Positions 42,301 through 50,691 of a stretch of DNA of 64,000 nucleotides are shown here, in pieces (position 1 is the stretch's first letter; each line of letters opens with the position of its first letter). Source of the stretch: Lachnospiraceae bacterium (lineage in GTDB: Bacteria; Bacillota; Clostridia; Lachnospirales; Lachnospiraceae); the NCBI GenBank assembly GCA_910575255.1, contig CAJTEM010000025.1:1-64000 (forward strand). The letters run 5' to 3'. The notes under the pieces are model-generated. The model searched no databases. It was given only the letters and a program-made list of their open reading frames with translations, and was not told the origin of the DNA. Made by a program: the position numbers and the translations under genes.

Positions 42301-42475
42301 CGTCCGCCCCGCAGCCGAAACAGTGAAAGCGGCGGTCTAATTTCATGCTGGGCGTCCTGTCATCGTGAAAGGGACAGCAGGCCATGCCGTTCCGCTTTAC
42401 CTCGATTCCATAGTGTTCCGCCGCTTCTCTGGTGGTGATGGACTGCTTTACCGTTTCAAAGACATTCCCGCCCAT
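39374..42475 (-). CDS. LtrC-like multidomain primase/antirestriction protein
   Basis: This 1033-residue fusion has a CHC2 zinc finger at 1-65 (CCPFHDDRTPSMKL, CFGCGADGDVIDF), a helical spacer, an ArdC-type ssDNA-binding domain from about 185 (SRFHRYSVNNTMLIYMQKPD, AGYNKWKNQFERHVKKGERG), a zincin-like metallopeptidase motif (VSAAVHEIAHSKLH, HExxH) near 400, then YodL- and DUF4316-like C-terminal domains. Such proteins are thought to coat or prime incoming single strands and counter restriction. The CHC2 part is strikingly similar to the IME primase protein. It is a central gene of the DNA-processing operon, one base from its neighbours on both sides. Confidence 0.9.
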   Translation of the reverse strand: MGGNVFETVKQSITTREAAEHYGIEVKRNGMACCPFHDDRTPSMKLDRRFHCFGCGADGDVIDFAAKLYNLSPKEAAEKLAQDFGLLYDSQAPPKKTYVRQKSEAQKFRESKQRCFRALADYAHLLRGWETGLAPLTPEDEPHPLFVEALHQKDYVEYLLDFLMEDGIEEQKTWIAEHLTKIMDLERRNKEMAEKPTNRERLREITEGIEQNIKELFESEKYMRYLSVMSRFHRYSVNNTMLIYMQKPDATLVAGYNKWKNQFERHVKKGERGITIIAPTPYKKKIEEQKLDPDTHAPMLDANGRVVMEEKEVEIPLFRPVKVFDVSQTDGKPLPSLAADLFGNVRHFEAFMEALKRSAPVPLAFEEMDADTDGYFSSIEQRIAIRQGMSEVQTVSAAVHEIAHSKLHNFDVPDNPDAPLYQEVELFGQPALFSNERIAADDLPDGLFCYDLRGSDDDPGAPVAVEERVMVNHAGSVITAKPLELPEEGHLPLTDESGLDFNGGEKTAQRFLQDHKKDRRTEEVEAESISYAVCQYFGIQTGANSFGYIANWSQGKELKELRASLETINKTAGTLIADIDRHFQEVCKERGIDLESGPEQDAGKETIQTESPQADTENQEVCPEPEPSWKIPAELPEQDPSMFRYYITQESLNVGTYPLMDGKTITELAAPVKVEQDSLTVFGCIDYPQPLTAEQEREYALLPASQNPRALDSIGHAAEAAQLPDAPEQTLDEYPMPDPAMREDDLKNCGYQDGDLLPLSKERALELFEQDLTVYAVVDGGGAEMLFDREEFESQLPGTVFALSREEWEESPAFDALVQDRLNRQQEREQAFLSHEGDCFAIYQVKDDDSLREIRFEGLDWLQSIGREVERENYNLIYTAPLSGKDTPEVVAEQLFYRFNNEHPRDYHSPSMSVSDIVAIRRDGALSCHYCDSFGFQQITGFLDANPLKNAEMSMEDDYGMIDGIINNGPKEPTVAQLEQQARSGQPISLMDLADAVHREERDKRKSVVEQLHQQPKQESKKTAPKKSAEREL

Positions 42476-42477
42476 GC

Positions 42478-42768
42478 TTATTGACCGGAGGAGGATTTCA
42501 ACGGCGGCTTATAGCCTGCGGCCCTGGCGCGTTCACTGGCGGCTTTGCGCCGCTTTTCGCTGTACGGCTCCCGGACCGATACGCAGCGTTTGGGGACAAT
42601 GAAGTTGTGGTCGTCCTTCTTGATGATCTGCTCCGGGTGTTTACCGGCAAGGCAGTTCAGTTTTTTCATCAGCTTTGGGTCATGGGTATAGACCTGGGCG
42701 GCAGGCTCTGCCTGGTTGTAGAGGAGGATGGTTTCCTGTTCCACTAACAATAATTTTTGATGGCTCAT
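42478..42768 (-). CDS. Conserved small basic ICE protein
   Basis: The 96-residue product (MSHQKLLLVEQETILLYNQA onward) contains VPKRCVSVREPYSEKRRKAA and a basic tail. It overlaps the methylase stop by four bases and ends two bases before the primase start, so it is clearly part of the operon. I do not recognise a domain; a nucleic-acid-binding or regulatory role is only a guess from charge. Confidence 0.65.
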   Translation of the reverse strand: MSHQKLLLVEQETILLYNQAEPAAQVYTHDPKLMKKLNCLAGKHPEQIIKKDDHNFIVPKRCVSVREPYSEKRRKAASERARAAGYKPPLKSSSGQ

Positions 42769-44594
42769 AGCTTTTTCCCTCCTTTTTCACACGCCTGATT
42801 AACGGCGTCTGTAATGCCCTGCATAATATACGCAACACAGGGGACAGCGATAGAATTGCCTAACATCTGGTAACGCTTTGTGTCACTGATGGGGCTGCCA
42901 TCTGCGCCGGCCTCCGTCCACCCGTCCGGGTAGCCCTGCAAACGCTCCGCCTCGGTGGGGGTGAGCCTTCTCACGCAAAGCCCGGTGCGGACGGGATTCT
43001 GGTAATTCAGCGAGTAGCCGCCGGAGGCCGCTTTTGCCAGCAGCGTGCCGCTGACCTCATCGGTTTCCCGGAGGTTGCGGCAGTCAACGGCGGCGGTCTG
43101 GGCCTCCATCACAGCCGCGCCGCCAATCAAACAGGCTTTCATCACGGCGCTTTGCTGGCCCGCCAGAAGGGTGGGAGCAGTTTCTTCCTGGAAACCGATG
43201 CTCCCGGACTGGCTGCCGGCCTTGTGCTTGAAGCCTGCGCTCATCACGCAGAAGTCCAGCTCGTTCCCCTGTCCGGCAGGGCGGGAAAGCCCCGCGCCGG
43301 AGGCACAGAGCGTCCCGGCAATCTGCGGGTGGGTCACGATGGGCTGCTCCTGCTCCGAGCCATCGGGCCGGACAATATAGGGCTGTTCACTGGCACAGTT
43401 GAGCGTGGGCGACAGCTCCCGCAAAATTTCCGCATGGCTCTGGCCGCTTGAAGCGCACAGCACCACATCCCGCTCCTGTCCGCACCGCATCCCTGTTCCC
43501 TTGTAGTAGCTGGCAAGCAGCGTCCCGGCAAGATTGCCGTTGATCCCGACCATAGCATCGGGCGGGAATTGGGCCATACATCCCGAAGCGGTGACAGCGT
43601 GGGGGCTGTCCTCCCCGCCGATCATGGAGCCTTGGATGGCGTATGCGGTGATTGGCAGATTTCCGTGGGTCTGGCTGCGGAGGGTAGGAGATACGCCGCC
43701 TTTCTCCACGCAGAGGGAATCGCCGCCCTGGTCGTTGAGTATCTCTACCGCGTCCTTCGGCGCAAAGAGATACTGGTCATTTCCGGTTGCCAGAGTGCCG
43801 CTTTTTTCTATCTGGAGCAGCGGCCCCTTGCCGCCGCCCTCACAGCCGCAGCGGATACGCATGGAGATGGCGGGGATCACATCCCCCGCGCCTGCTGTTC
43901 CAGTGCCGCTTTGAGCATAGGCGGCAGGTCCTTGCCGCGGCGTTCCGCCCGCCGCAAAATACCCTGACAGGCTTTTGGGGACAAAAAGTATTTCTCCGCT
44001 GCGTTGGCCTCTAAAATCTGCGATAAGAAAGATACGCCTGCGCCGCTGTGCCGTTCCGAAATATTGGGCGTCGTACACGCACCAAGCGAGGTCAGCTCCT
44101 CGGCCTCGTACCATTCCGGCGTTTGCCCACCGTCCAGAACCAGGCATTGGAACTTCGGCCTCTGTGAACGCTTCCAGCACAGCCTTAAAGTCACGCCGGG
44201 AAGAACTTGACAAGGCTCCGGGGACATTTTCCCAGAGCGCGAATTTCGGGTATTCTCCATTGGTTGCCTCCTGCATTTCTCTGATAATCCTGACAGCCTC
44301 CAGAAAGAGGCCGCTCCGCTCCCCGGCAAGGCCGAGCCGCTTGCCTGATGCCACACTCAGGTCCTGGCAAGGGGAGCCGAAGGTGATGATGTCCACGGGC
44401 GGCAGTGTGCCGCCATAAAGTTTCGTAATGTCGCCAACGTGTTCCATTTCAGGAAAGTGCTTCTGTGTCACAGAAATACATTCCGGTATGATTTCGCTGG
44501 CCCACAAAGGTCTGATTCCATAAAAAGAGGCGGCATAGGGAAAACCTCCTATGCCGTCGAATAAGGAACCAAGCGTAAGCTGCTCTTTATTCAA
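42765..44594 (-). CDS. DNA cytosine-5 methyltransferase
   Basis: This 609-residue C5 methylase carries motif I (LGSLFDGIGGFPYA), catalytic PCQ motif IV (GSPCQDLS, Cys76), ENV motif VI (ALWENVPGAL), QRR motif VIII (AQRRRRIFLIA) and motifs IX-X near the end (RRLTPTEAERLQGYPDGW, MLGNSIAVPCVAYI). The span between motifs VIII and IX (about 195-540) is unusually long and must hold the target-recognition region. No restriction enzyme is adjacent, so it is an orphan, probably protecting the ICE from host restriction. It overlaps topB by four bases. Confidence 0.94.
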   Translation of the reverse strand: MNKEQLTLGSLFDGIGGFPYAASFYGIRPLWASEIIPECISVTQKHFPEMEHVGDITKLYGGTLPPVDIITFGSPCQDLSVASGKRLGLAGERSGLFLEAVRIIREMQEATNGEYPKFALWENVPGALSSSSRRDFKAVLEAFTEAEVPMPGSGRWANAGMVRGRGADLAWCVYDAQYFGTAQRRRRIFLIADFRGQRSGEILFVPKSLSGYFAAGGTPRQGPAAYAQSGTGTAGAGDVIPAISMRIRCGCEGGGKGPLLQIEKSGTLATGNDQYLFAPKDAVEILNDQGGDSLCVEKGGVSPTLRSQTHGNLPITAYAIQGSMIGGEDSPHAVTASGCMAQFPPDAMVGINGNLAGTLLASYYKGTGMRCGQERDVVLCASSGQSHAEILRELSPTLNCASEQPYIVRPDGSEQEQPIVTHPQIAGTLCASGAGLSRPAGQGNELDFCVMSAGFKHKAGSQSGSIGFQEETAPTLLAGQQSAVMKACLIGGAAVMEAQTAAVDCRNLRETDEVSGTLLAKAASGGYSLNYQNPVRTGLCVRRLTPTEAERLQGYPDGWTEAGADGSPISDTKRYQMLGNSIAVPCVAYIMQGITDAVNQACEKGGKKL

Positions 44595-46705
44595 TTTTTC
44601 TTTCCTCCGTTGCTTTTCTCTTTGCCGCCAAAGTCCAGCTTGAAGTTTACATACTCGCCGGTATCCTCCAAAAGCACATCCGCGTCATAGGTTTTTCCGG
44701 TTTTTTCCGAGTAGCAGCCGGTGAGCCTTGCGCGCCCGTCTTTTAAGAGGGCCGCGACAATGGCCTTGGTGGGCTGTTTCTTCTTGGCGCTCCACCACTT
44801 GCTGTCTTTCCAGATGGCAAATCTGCAAGTTTCGCTTTGGCAGAAAAATCCCTTTTGCGATTCTGTAACCTCACCGCCGCACCGGGGGCATCTGCCTACT
44901 GCTTCGCGGGGCGGGGAGAACAGATACTCGGTTCCCTTGACCACCTGATAGGTTGCCGCCAGCTCCCGCAGCATGGCGTAAATCCCGGACAGAAACTCCT
45001 CCGGGGAAAGCTCGCCGCGCTCAATCTCGCCCAGCCGGTACTCCCACTCGGCGGTGAGCAGCGGGGATTGCAGCTGCTCCGGCAGAACCGTAATGAGGGA
45101 ACGCGCGTCGCGGGAGGGCATCAGCTGGACCGTCTTTTTGCTCTTTTTCCGTTCCAGAAAACCGGTGGAGGCCAGCTTTTCCAGAATCCCGGCGCGGGTG
45201 GCAGGCGTACCCAATCCCTTGCGCTCGGCGGTATCCGGCATATCCTCTTTACCGGCGTTCTCCATAGCCGACAGCAGGGTATCTTCGGTGAAATGCTTTG
45301 GCGGGCTGGTTTTCCCCTCCTTGACGGAGGCATTGGAAACGGACAAAGATTGTCCCTCAGAGAGTTCCGGCAGCGTCTTTTCCTCTGGTCTTTCCTCCGG
45401 CTCCGGGGCATTTTTCAGACCGGCGTGATAAGCGGCATCCAGCTTGCGCCAGCCGGGGTGTTTCACCGTTTTGCCCTTTACAGCAAATTCCGTACCGGCA
45501 CATTCCACAGTAACAGAAGTTTCTTCATAACAATAAGGTTCCGCCACCGCACACAACAACCTTGCGGCCACCAGCTCCAATACCGCTTTCTCACCAGCAG
45601 GCAGGCCGGAGAGGTCCGCCCCCTGAAGATTGCGGGTGGGGATCACCGCATGGTGGTCGGTCACTTTCTTATCGTTGATGACCGCCTCCGGGTTGCAGGT
45701 AATGCCGATCCCCTTTCGGAACGGCATGGCATTGGCGGTGAGGTTGACCAGCACCGGCAGGCCCTCCGCCATATCCGAGGTCAGATACCGGCTGTCCGTC
45801 CGGGGATAAGTACACAACTTTTTCTCATAGAGGTTTTGCAGATAGTCCAGCGTTTGCTGGGCGGTAAACCCCAGCAGGCGGTTGGCGTCCCGCTGTAAGG
45901 TGGTCAGGTCATAAAGGGCGGGCGGCTTTTCGGACTTCTCTTTCCGCTGCGCCTGTTTCACCACCGCAGAACCTCCCCGGCAGGCGGTTTGCAGCTCTTT
46001 CGCGGCGGTTTTGTCTTTCATCCGCGCCCCCACAGCGGTAAATCCGGGCAGCTCCAGCGCCACCGTATAGAACGGCTCCGGCTGGAAGGCTTCAATCTCT
46101 GCTTCCCGCTGGACGATAAGGGCCAGTGTCGGGGACATGACCCGACCGATGTTGAGGGTCCGGCGGTACAGCACTGAAAACAGCCGGGTGGCGTTGATGC
46201 CCACCAGCCAGTCAGCCTTGGCGCGGCAGAGCGCCGCTTGATGCAGACCGTCATAGTCCGCGCCGGGGCGGAGGTTTTCAAAGCCCTCCCGGATTGCCGA
46301 ATCCTCCATGCTGGAAATCCAGAGCCGCTTCATGGGCTTTTTGCAGCCCGCCAGCTCATAGACGTTGCGGAAAATCAGTTCGCCCTCCCGTCCCGCGTCA
46401 CAGGCGTTTACCACCTCGGTCACATCCGGGGCGCACAGCAGCTTTTTGAGAATATCAAACTGTTTCTTCTTGTCCCGCCCCACGCTCATTTTCCAGTCCG
46501 AGGGCAGGATCGGCAGATCGTCATAGCGCCACTTGGCGTATTTAGGGTCATAGCTGTCTGCATCGGCAAGCCCGGCCAGATGCCCCACGCACCAGCTGAC
46601 CCGCCAGCCGTTCCCTTCCAGATACCCGTCCTTGCGGGCATTGGCCCCGATTACAGCGGACAGGCTTTGGGCCACCGACGGTTTTTCAGCAATCACAAGG
46701 CGCAT
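44591..46705 (-). CDS. topB: DNA topoisomerase III
   Basis: This type IA topoisomerase (704 residues) relaxes or decatenates DNA through a transient tyrosine-DNA link. It has a TOPRIM start MRLVIAEKPSVAQSLSAVIG with CDAGREGELIFRNVY, the active-site box TYPRTDSRYLTS (Tyr near 299), and a C-terminal zinc ribbon (CPRCGGEVTESQKGFFC). The start was placed at the ATG 9 bases after GGGAGG; it overlaps the end of the upstream gene. TopB is a hallmark of Tn1549-type DNA-processing modules and probably resolves replication or transfer intermediates. Confidence 0.95.
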   Translation of the reverse strand: MRLVIAEKPSVAQSLSAVIGANARKDGYLEGNGWRVSWCVGHLAGLADADSYDPKYAKWRYDDLPILPSDWKMSVGRDKKKQFDILKKLLCAPDVTEVVNACDAGREGELIFRNVYELAGCKKPMKRLWISSMEDSAIREGFENLRPGADYDGLHQAALCRAKADWLVGINATRLFSVLYRRTLNIGRVMSPTLALIVQREAEIEAFQPEPFYTVALELPGFTAVGARMKDKTAAKELQTACRGGSAVVKQAQRKEKSEKPPALYDLTTLQRDANRLLGFTAQQTLDYLQNLYEKKLCTYPRTDSRYLTSDMAEGLPVLVNLTANAMPFRKGIGITCNPEAVINDKKVTDHHAVIPTRNLQGADLSGLPAGEKAVLELVAARLLCAVAEPYCYEETSVTVECAGTEFAVKGKTVKHPGWRKLDAAYHAGLKNAPEPEERPEEKTLPELSEGQSLSVSNASVKEGKTSPPKHFTEDTLLSAMENAGKEDMPDTAERKGLGTPATRAGILEKLASTGFLERKKSKKTVQLMPSRDARSLITVLPEQLQSPLLTAEWEYRLGEIERGELSPEEFLSGIYAMLRELAATYQVVKGTEYLFSPPREAVGRCPRCGGEVTESQKGFFCQSETCRFAIWKDSKWWSAKKKQPTKAIVAALLKDGRARLTGCYSEKTGKTYDADVLLEDTGEYVNFKLDFGGKEKSNGGKKN

Positions 46706-47384
46706 AATCTTCATCCTCCCATTCTTCCCGCATAGATGTACGCAGTTTTTCCTCAATGCTGTTATCCTCTGTCAGCATCAGTTCATAGCCAAACCGGTAA
46801 TCATATCGGTACAGTTTTCCTACCAGATCATTGATGAGGATGCGGCAGGCCAGAATGACACGTTTTTTATCCACCTGCATCAGCTGGTAGCGTTGATAAT
46901 CGCTGTAATAGGACTCATGCCGGTGCGCGCGGCTGTTGGCGTCCTCCAGCAGCCAGTCCACCGGGTCTTGGCAGCCTTCCTCTTTTTCCCCCTCCATATA
47001 TTTCAGCAGTTCCATCACCATCGGAAAACTCTGCTCGTCCATGCGGGCTTCTTCTTTCAGATAGCCGATCAGGGCGCATAAAAGCAGGCGGGCCGCTGTC
47101 TGTTCCCGTTCCGTTAAAGCCTCCATTGTCTTTGCGGCCTCCGGCAGAAGCCTTTCTTCTACAAAAGTTTCCACATCGCCGGAGTACAGCTGGCGGATGG
47201 AATCTATGGACAGCGGGGCAGTTGTGTCGCCATCCATAGAAAAGTCATAGAAGTCATCGCTCTGTGCAGGCTTTTTCCGAAGTTTGCGTATCAGGGCAGA
47301 AACAATGTCGCCGCCCAGATACACCGCCAGACAGCACAGGTCAAAAACAGCGATGCCTTTTATCAATAAAATAAGATACTTCAT
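46686..47384 (-). CDS. Conserved ICE protein with N-terminal membrane anchor
   Basis: The 232-residue protein starts with a hydrophobic segment (MKYLILLIKGIAVFDLCCLA), which should anchor it in the membrane, followed by a basic stretch and an acidic helical cytoplasmic domain (EERLLPEAAKTMEALTEREQ; YYSDYQRYQLMQVDKKRVIL). No catalytic motif is recognised. It overlaps the genes on both sides. Membrane position and operon context suggest it helps connect the DNA-processing and mating-pore parts, but this is inference. Confidence 0.7.
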   Translation of the reverse strand: MKYLILLIKGIAVFDLCCLAVYLGGDIVSALIRKLRKKPAQSDDFYDFSMDGDTTAPLSIDSIRQLYSGDVETFVEERLLPEAAKTMEALTEREQTAARLLLCALIGYLKEEARMDEQSFPMVMELLKYMEGEKEEGCQDPVDWLLEDANSRAHRHESYYSDYQRYQLMQVDKKRVILACRILINDLVGKLYRYDYRFGYELMLTEDNSIEEKLRTSMREEWEDEDYAPCDC

Positions 47385-47575
47385 TTCCGATCTCTCCTTT
47401 CTTTCAGCTGCTTTTCCAGTTCCCGGTGGCAGAATCCCACACAGGGCCTTCCGTAGTTGCCGCAGCCATAGCAGGGGTGGCTTTTGGGTAAAGAAGGAGG
47501 GCGGGAAGTTTTCTTCCTGCCCTCCGGTTTCTGTGTCATCATGCGCTCAAAGGGGCTGTCGGTGAAGCGGGTCAT
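47381..47575 (-). CDS. Small Cys-rich ICE protein
   Basis: The 64-residue product has a compact C-x2-C-x6-C-x3-C pattern (CYGCGNYGRPCVGFCHREL) within a basic chain, consistent with a small zinc-binding module. Overlapping starts and stops (four bases each side) show it is translated within the operon. No function is known. Confidence 0.65.
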   Translation of the reverse strand: MTRFTDSPFERMMTQKPEGRKKTSRPPSLPKSHPCYGCGNYGRPCVGFCHRELEKQLKERRDRK

Positions 47576-48294
47576 TCCGGTTCTTCCTCACTTTCCTCCG
47601 GTTCCTCCTCCGCGCCCTCCTCGGATTCCCACAGCTCATCTTCCTCATCGCCGTAGTCATAATCGTCCAGATTGTCTGTGCCTTTGGTTTTCGGCTTGTT
47701 CTTCATAAACTTGAAGTAGTAGAGCGCGCCCCCGCCGCCTAACAGGGCCACAACCAAAAGCAGGACAGCCGGATTCATGCCGGACTTTTTCTCCGGTTCC
47801 GGCTCCATTGCAGGCGGCTCCTCCGGTTCCGCCGCCTTGCCGGTGCAGCTTGTCATGGTAAAGGCGCAGACCGGGCAGTTCCGGTTGATTGCGCCTGCCT
47901 GACATTTCTCGGTGCAGCTGCAAACAGCGGGAGGCTCCTCGCTGTCCCCGTCCTCCATCAGCGCCATCAGGTCAGCTTCGTCTACCTGGTTGAGAAAATG
48001 GACGGTGTTTTCTCCCTCGTCATCCCGGTCCACTAGGATGTAAAAGTAGTTGCCGTTTTTGGTGGTAACGGTAATCAGCTGCTTGTTTCCGCCGTAATCG
48101 TCCACCAGGGTGGCGTTGCCATCCGGGGTGAGGGGAGGCGTTTCCTCCGGCTGCTCCACCTGTACGTTGGAATCGTTGGTTCCATCAGCCGGTTCCTCGC
48201 CGCCGCCCGCATAGGCAGGGACAGAAAAACCGCCCATGAGGACCAGGGCGGTGCAAAATGCGGCCAGTGTCCGCAATAACTGTTTAGATTTCAT
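47572..48294 (-). CDS. DUF4366 secreted, membrane-anchored ICE protein
   Basis: This 240-residue protein has a signal peptide (LLRTLAAFCTALVLMGGFSV, cut near AYAGG), an extracellular domain including YFYILVDRDDEGENTVHFLN, then a Cys cluster (CSCTEKCQ, CPVCAF), a Pro/Glu linker, a transmembrane helix (AVLLLVVALLGGGGALYYF) and a very acidic cytoplasmic tail. This is the DUF4366 layout, always found by the CHAP hydrolase in these ICEs, and probably part of the cell-envelope mating structure. The six or so cysteines outside the cell could form disulfides or bind metal. Confidence 0.88.
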   Translation of the reverse strand: MKSKQLLRTLAAFCTALVLMGGFSVPAYAGGGEEPADGTNDSNVQVEQPEETPPLTPDGNATLVDDYGGNKQLITVTTKNGNYFYILVDRDDEGENTVHFLNQVDEADLMALMEDGDSEEPPAVCSCTEKCQAGAINRNCPVCAFTMTSCTGKAAEPEEPPAMEPEPEKKSGMNPAVLLLVVALLGGGGALYYFKFMKNKPKTKGTDNLDDYDYGDEEDELWESEEGAEEEPEESEEEPE

Positions 48295-48541
48295 CGTGAT
48301 TTTCCTCCTTTTCCTGGATATCGGGTGCAGGCGTTCCCACGCCGGGAATCCCGCCGCTGGACAGCAGCGCGTTCAGTTCCTGCGGGGTCATGCGGACCGC
48401 CCGCACCAGCTGGACGATTTGCAGGTTCTCCGCCTCGGTTTTCTGCGCCTCCAATTCCCGCAGCCGGTTCTGGTATTCCGCCAGCTTTTCACGGGTCTTT
48501 GCGATCTCCCGGTCAATCCGGTCGATTTTGTTCGATGCCAT
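48284..48541 (-). CDS. DUF4315 family small protein
   Basis: The 85-residue protein (MASNKIDRIDREIAKTREKL onward) starts with a coiled coil of about 45 residues, then VRAVRMTPQELNALLSSGGI and a short acidic tail. It matches DUF4315 proteins located between the CHAP hydrolase and DUF4366 genes. The start MASNK was taken over one three codons upstream because of spacing to GGAG. It overlaps the next gene by 11 bases. Confidence 0.85.
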   Translation of the reverse strand: MASNKIDRIDREIAKTREKLAEYQNRLRELEAQKTEAENLQIVQLVRAVRMTPQELNALLSSGGIPGVGTPAPDIQEKEENHDEI

Positions 48542-48566
48542 CTGTAACACTCCTCTCCAATATAAT

Positions 48567-50327
48567 TTAGTTCCAGTTCATCAGGCCGTAGCCCTTGATG
48601 CACTGGTAATTCAGGTCATAGCTTTTGATTTTGCAGGCGTCGCCGGAATTGCCCTCCACCGTATAGACCCGGCTCCCGTCTGTGCCGATCACAATGCCGA
48701 CATGGTCGGCGGAACCGTCCAAATCCCAGTCAAAGAAAATGGCGTCGCCGGGGGCGATGTTGGCATATCCGCGCCCGCCCCATTGTCCATGCGACTGGAA
48801 CCAGGGTACGCCCTGGGACTGGCAGCCAGCAAAGCGCGGTTCGCTTTTCCCGGCCTGGTTATAGCACCAGCTCACGAAGCAGGCGCACCATTCCACCCGG
48901 CTGTTAAAGCCGTACCAGCTCCAATACGGATAGCCGCCCACGTTTCCCACCTGACGCTTCGCCAGATCCACCAGGCCCGGATTGCCGGGGCGGGTCCCGT
49001 TTATAAACTCCACGCCGCTCAAATCCTCGGAATTTCCCATATCCGGGGAACCGCCGCCAAACAGCAGCGGCTTGTTGCCCCTGGTGGCGATATAGACCTG
49101 GTACATCTCATATTCGTCCGGGGTGAGCAGTTCCGGCGCAAGGGCGGAAATCTGGGTGTTCACAAGCTCCACATGGAGGATGTAGTATTCATAAGGGACT
49201 TCCTCGCTGGTCGTTTCCCCGGTTTCCGGGTCGGTGCTGGTTTCGGTGCGGTAGCGGATTTCCACCTCCTCGGTCAGTGTCAGGACATATTGGAGGTCAA
49301 AGACCCGCTGTAACTGTGCCGCCGCGCTCTGGGGCGTGTACTCATGGAGCAGGGCGCTTAAATAAGCCGCCAGCTCATGGGGATTGTGGCCGATAGGGTC
49401 CAGATTGTACCGGTACTCGTCATAGCCTGGGTGCAGGCTCTCCATGTTGTCCAGTTCGGTTTGCAGTTGTGCCTCCTTTGCGGCATAGTCCGCTTCGGCC
49501 CCCAGCATATCCTCGTCTTTGGAGGGATAGGTGGAGCCGGACACCGCCGAGCCGATGCTCTGGGCCAGCATGGAGCAGGAGGACAGGGTATTCATCAGCA
49601 GGCAGACCAGCAGAAACAGCGCCAGCGCAATCAGGAATCCCTTCTTGTGCCGCATGACAAAGCGGCCTGCCTGTTCCGCTTTTTCTTTGACGGACTTTGC
49701 CGCCTTGCCGGTCTTGTGCGCGGTCTTGGCAGTATGGCCTGCGGCCTGCGCCGTATGCCCAGCCGTTTGACCGGCGCGCTTGGCGGCGGCATATTCCTTT
49801 TTGATGGCCTGCTTTTGCTGCCAGCGGGAAAGGGGGTTGCTGGCAAGCTGGGGGTTCTCCGCCAGGGACTTTTGGTACAGGGCGTTGATGTTTGCTTTTT
49901 CCAGCTTTTGCTCCGCCCTTGCCGCTTCGCGGTAGGGTTTCAGCTTATGGCTGCGGTATCCCTCCCGCACCAGCCGCGCGCTGACTTCAACAGCCTGCTC
50001 AGTCTTGTGCGCCCCCTCCACGCCCACATTGTCCTGTTCGGACTTGCGGATTTCCTTATGCGCCCCGGCAAGCAGCGCGTTGGCCGGAGCGCCCCGTACC
50101 GCATGGGACAGCTTGGAGGGCGGCTTTGCCTGTTCCTCAAAGGTCAGTTTCGTTGTTTTCTTTCCGGTATCGGGGTCAATAACGGTCTGACGGACCTTCT
50201 TTTTGGGTATCCTGGCCTGCGCCTTGTCTGCCCGGACAGCTGCTTTCTGTGCGCGGCGGATCGGCTTTTCCAGCGCCGGGTCGGTCTGTTCCTCCCTCGT
50301 AAAGCGCAGGCGCGGCTCCTTAATCAA
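48567..50327 (-). CDS. CHAP/NlpC-type cell-wall hydrolase of the mating apparatus
   Basis: This 586-residue protein has a long basic, repeat-rich cytoplasmic N-terminus (GHTAQAAGHTAKTAHKTGKA), one membrane helix near 235-255 (GFLIALALFLLVCLLMNTLS), and an extracellular region ending in a CHAP amidase domain (about 460-586; VEWCACFVSWCYNQAG with the catalytic Cys, and DHVGIVIGTDGSRVYTVEGN with the His). It should locally open peptidoglycan for the transfer channel, like VirB1 or Tn916 Orf14. It overlaps the upstream gene by 8 bases. Confidence 0.93.
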   Translation of the reverse strand: MIKEPRLRFTREEQTDPALEKPIRRAQKAAVRADKAQARIPKKKVRQTVIDPDTGKKTTKLTFEEQAKPPSKLSHAVRGAPANALLAGAHKEIRKSEQDNVGVEGAHKTEQAVEVSARLVREGYRSHKLKPYREAARAEQKLEKANINALYQKSLAENPQLASNPLSRWQQKQAIKKEYAAAKRAGQTAGHTAQAAGHTAKTAHKTGKAAKSVKEKAEQAGRFVMRHKKGFLIALALFLLVCLLMNTLSSCSMLAQSIGSAVSGSTYPSKDEDMLGAEADYAAKEAQLQTELDNMESLHPGYDEYRYNLDPIGHNPHELAAYLSALLHEYTPQSAAAQLQRVFDLQYVLTLTEEVEIRYRTETSTDPETGETTSEEVPYEYYILHVELVNTQISALAPELLTPDEYEMYQVYIATRGNKPLLFGGGSPDMGNSEDLSGVEFINGTRPGNPGLVDLAKRQVGNVGGYPYWSWYGFNSRVEWCACFVSWCYNQAGKSEPRFAGCQSQGVPWFQSHGQWGGRGYANIAPGDAIFFDWDLDGSADHVGIVIGTDGSRVYTVEGNSGDACKIKSYDLNYQCIKGYGLMNWN

Positions 50328-50691
50328 ACCATTCCCCCAGCATCAGCGCCTCCATCATATAGAGCAGTTCCACATAGAGGCCCATGCCAGCCGGGGTGTG
50401 TAAAGGACGGAGGATCAGGCAGGCATAGACCTGTGCCAGCACATCGGCCAGAAGCTCCGCGCCCCGGCCCTCCATAATCCTGCCGCCGGTGCCGGGGGAG
50501 AGGCAGCACCAGATTTCCGCAAGGCGGAGCAGGCCCGTTTCCCCGTCACGGTTCAATTCTGCCGCCATGCTCTCCGCAGTACGGCACTCGCTTACCGCGT
50601 CCGCCATCGCCAGAAGCAGCTGGCGGCGCTGAATCTCCATCGCCCGCTGCAAAAACAGCCGGGGATTGTGTTTGATTTTCTGTGCAGTCAT
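50320..50691 (-). CDS. Conserved ICE protein of unknown function
   Basis: The 123-residue, mostly helical protein (MTAQKIKHNPRLFLQRAMEI onward) contains a glycine-rich ISPGTGGR-like patch (CLSPGTGGRIMEGRG) and hydrophobic helices near the end (LYVELLYMMEALMLGEWF). It lies between virB4 and the CHAP gene with overlaps on both sides. I do not recognise a family function; a structural mating-pore accessory is the contextual guess. Confidence 0.65.
   Translation of the reverse strand: MTAQKIKHNPRLFLQRAMEIQRRQLLLAMADAVSECRTAESMAAELNRDGETGLLRLAEIWCCLSPGTGGRIMEGRGAELLADVLAQVYACLILRPLHTPAGMGLYVELLYMMEALMLGEWFD

Noticed and set aside
42765-44594. Restriction-modification system
   Set aside because: Only the cytosine methylase is present; the neighbours are topoisomerase III and a small operon protein, with no endonuclease gene.
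47381-47575. Small toxin or bacteriocin
   Set aside because: The Cys-rich 64-residue protein has no leader peptide or immunity partner and is embedded with overlapping starts in the transfer operon, so a structural or zinc-binding ICE role is more likely.
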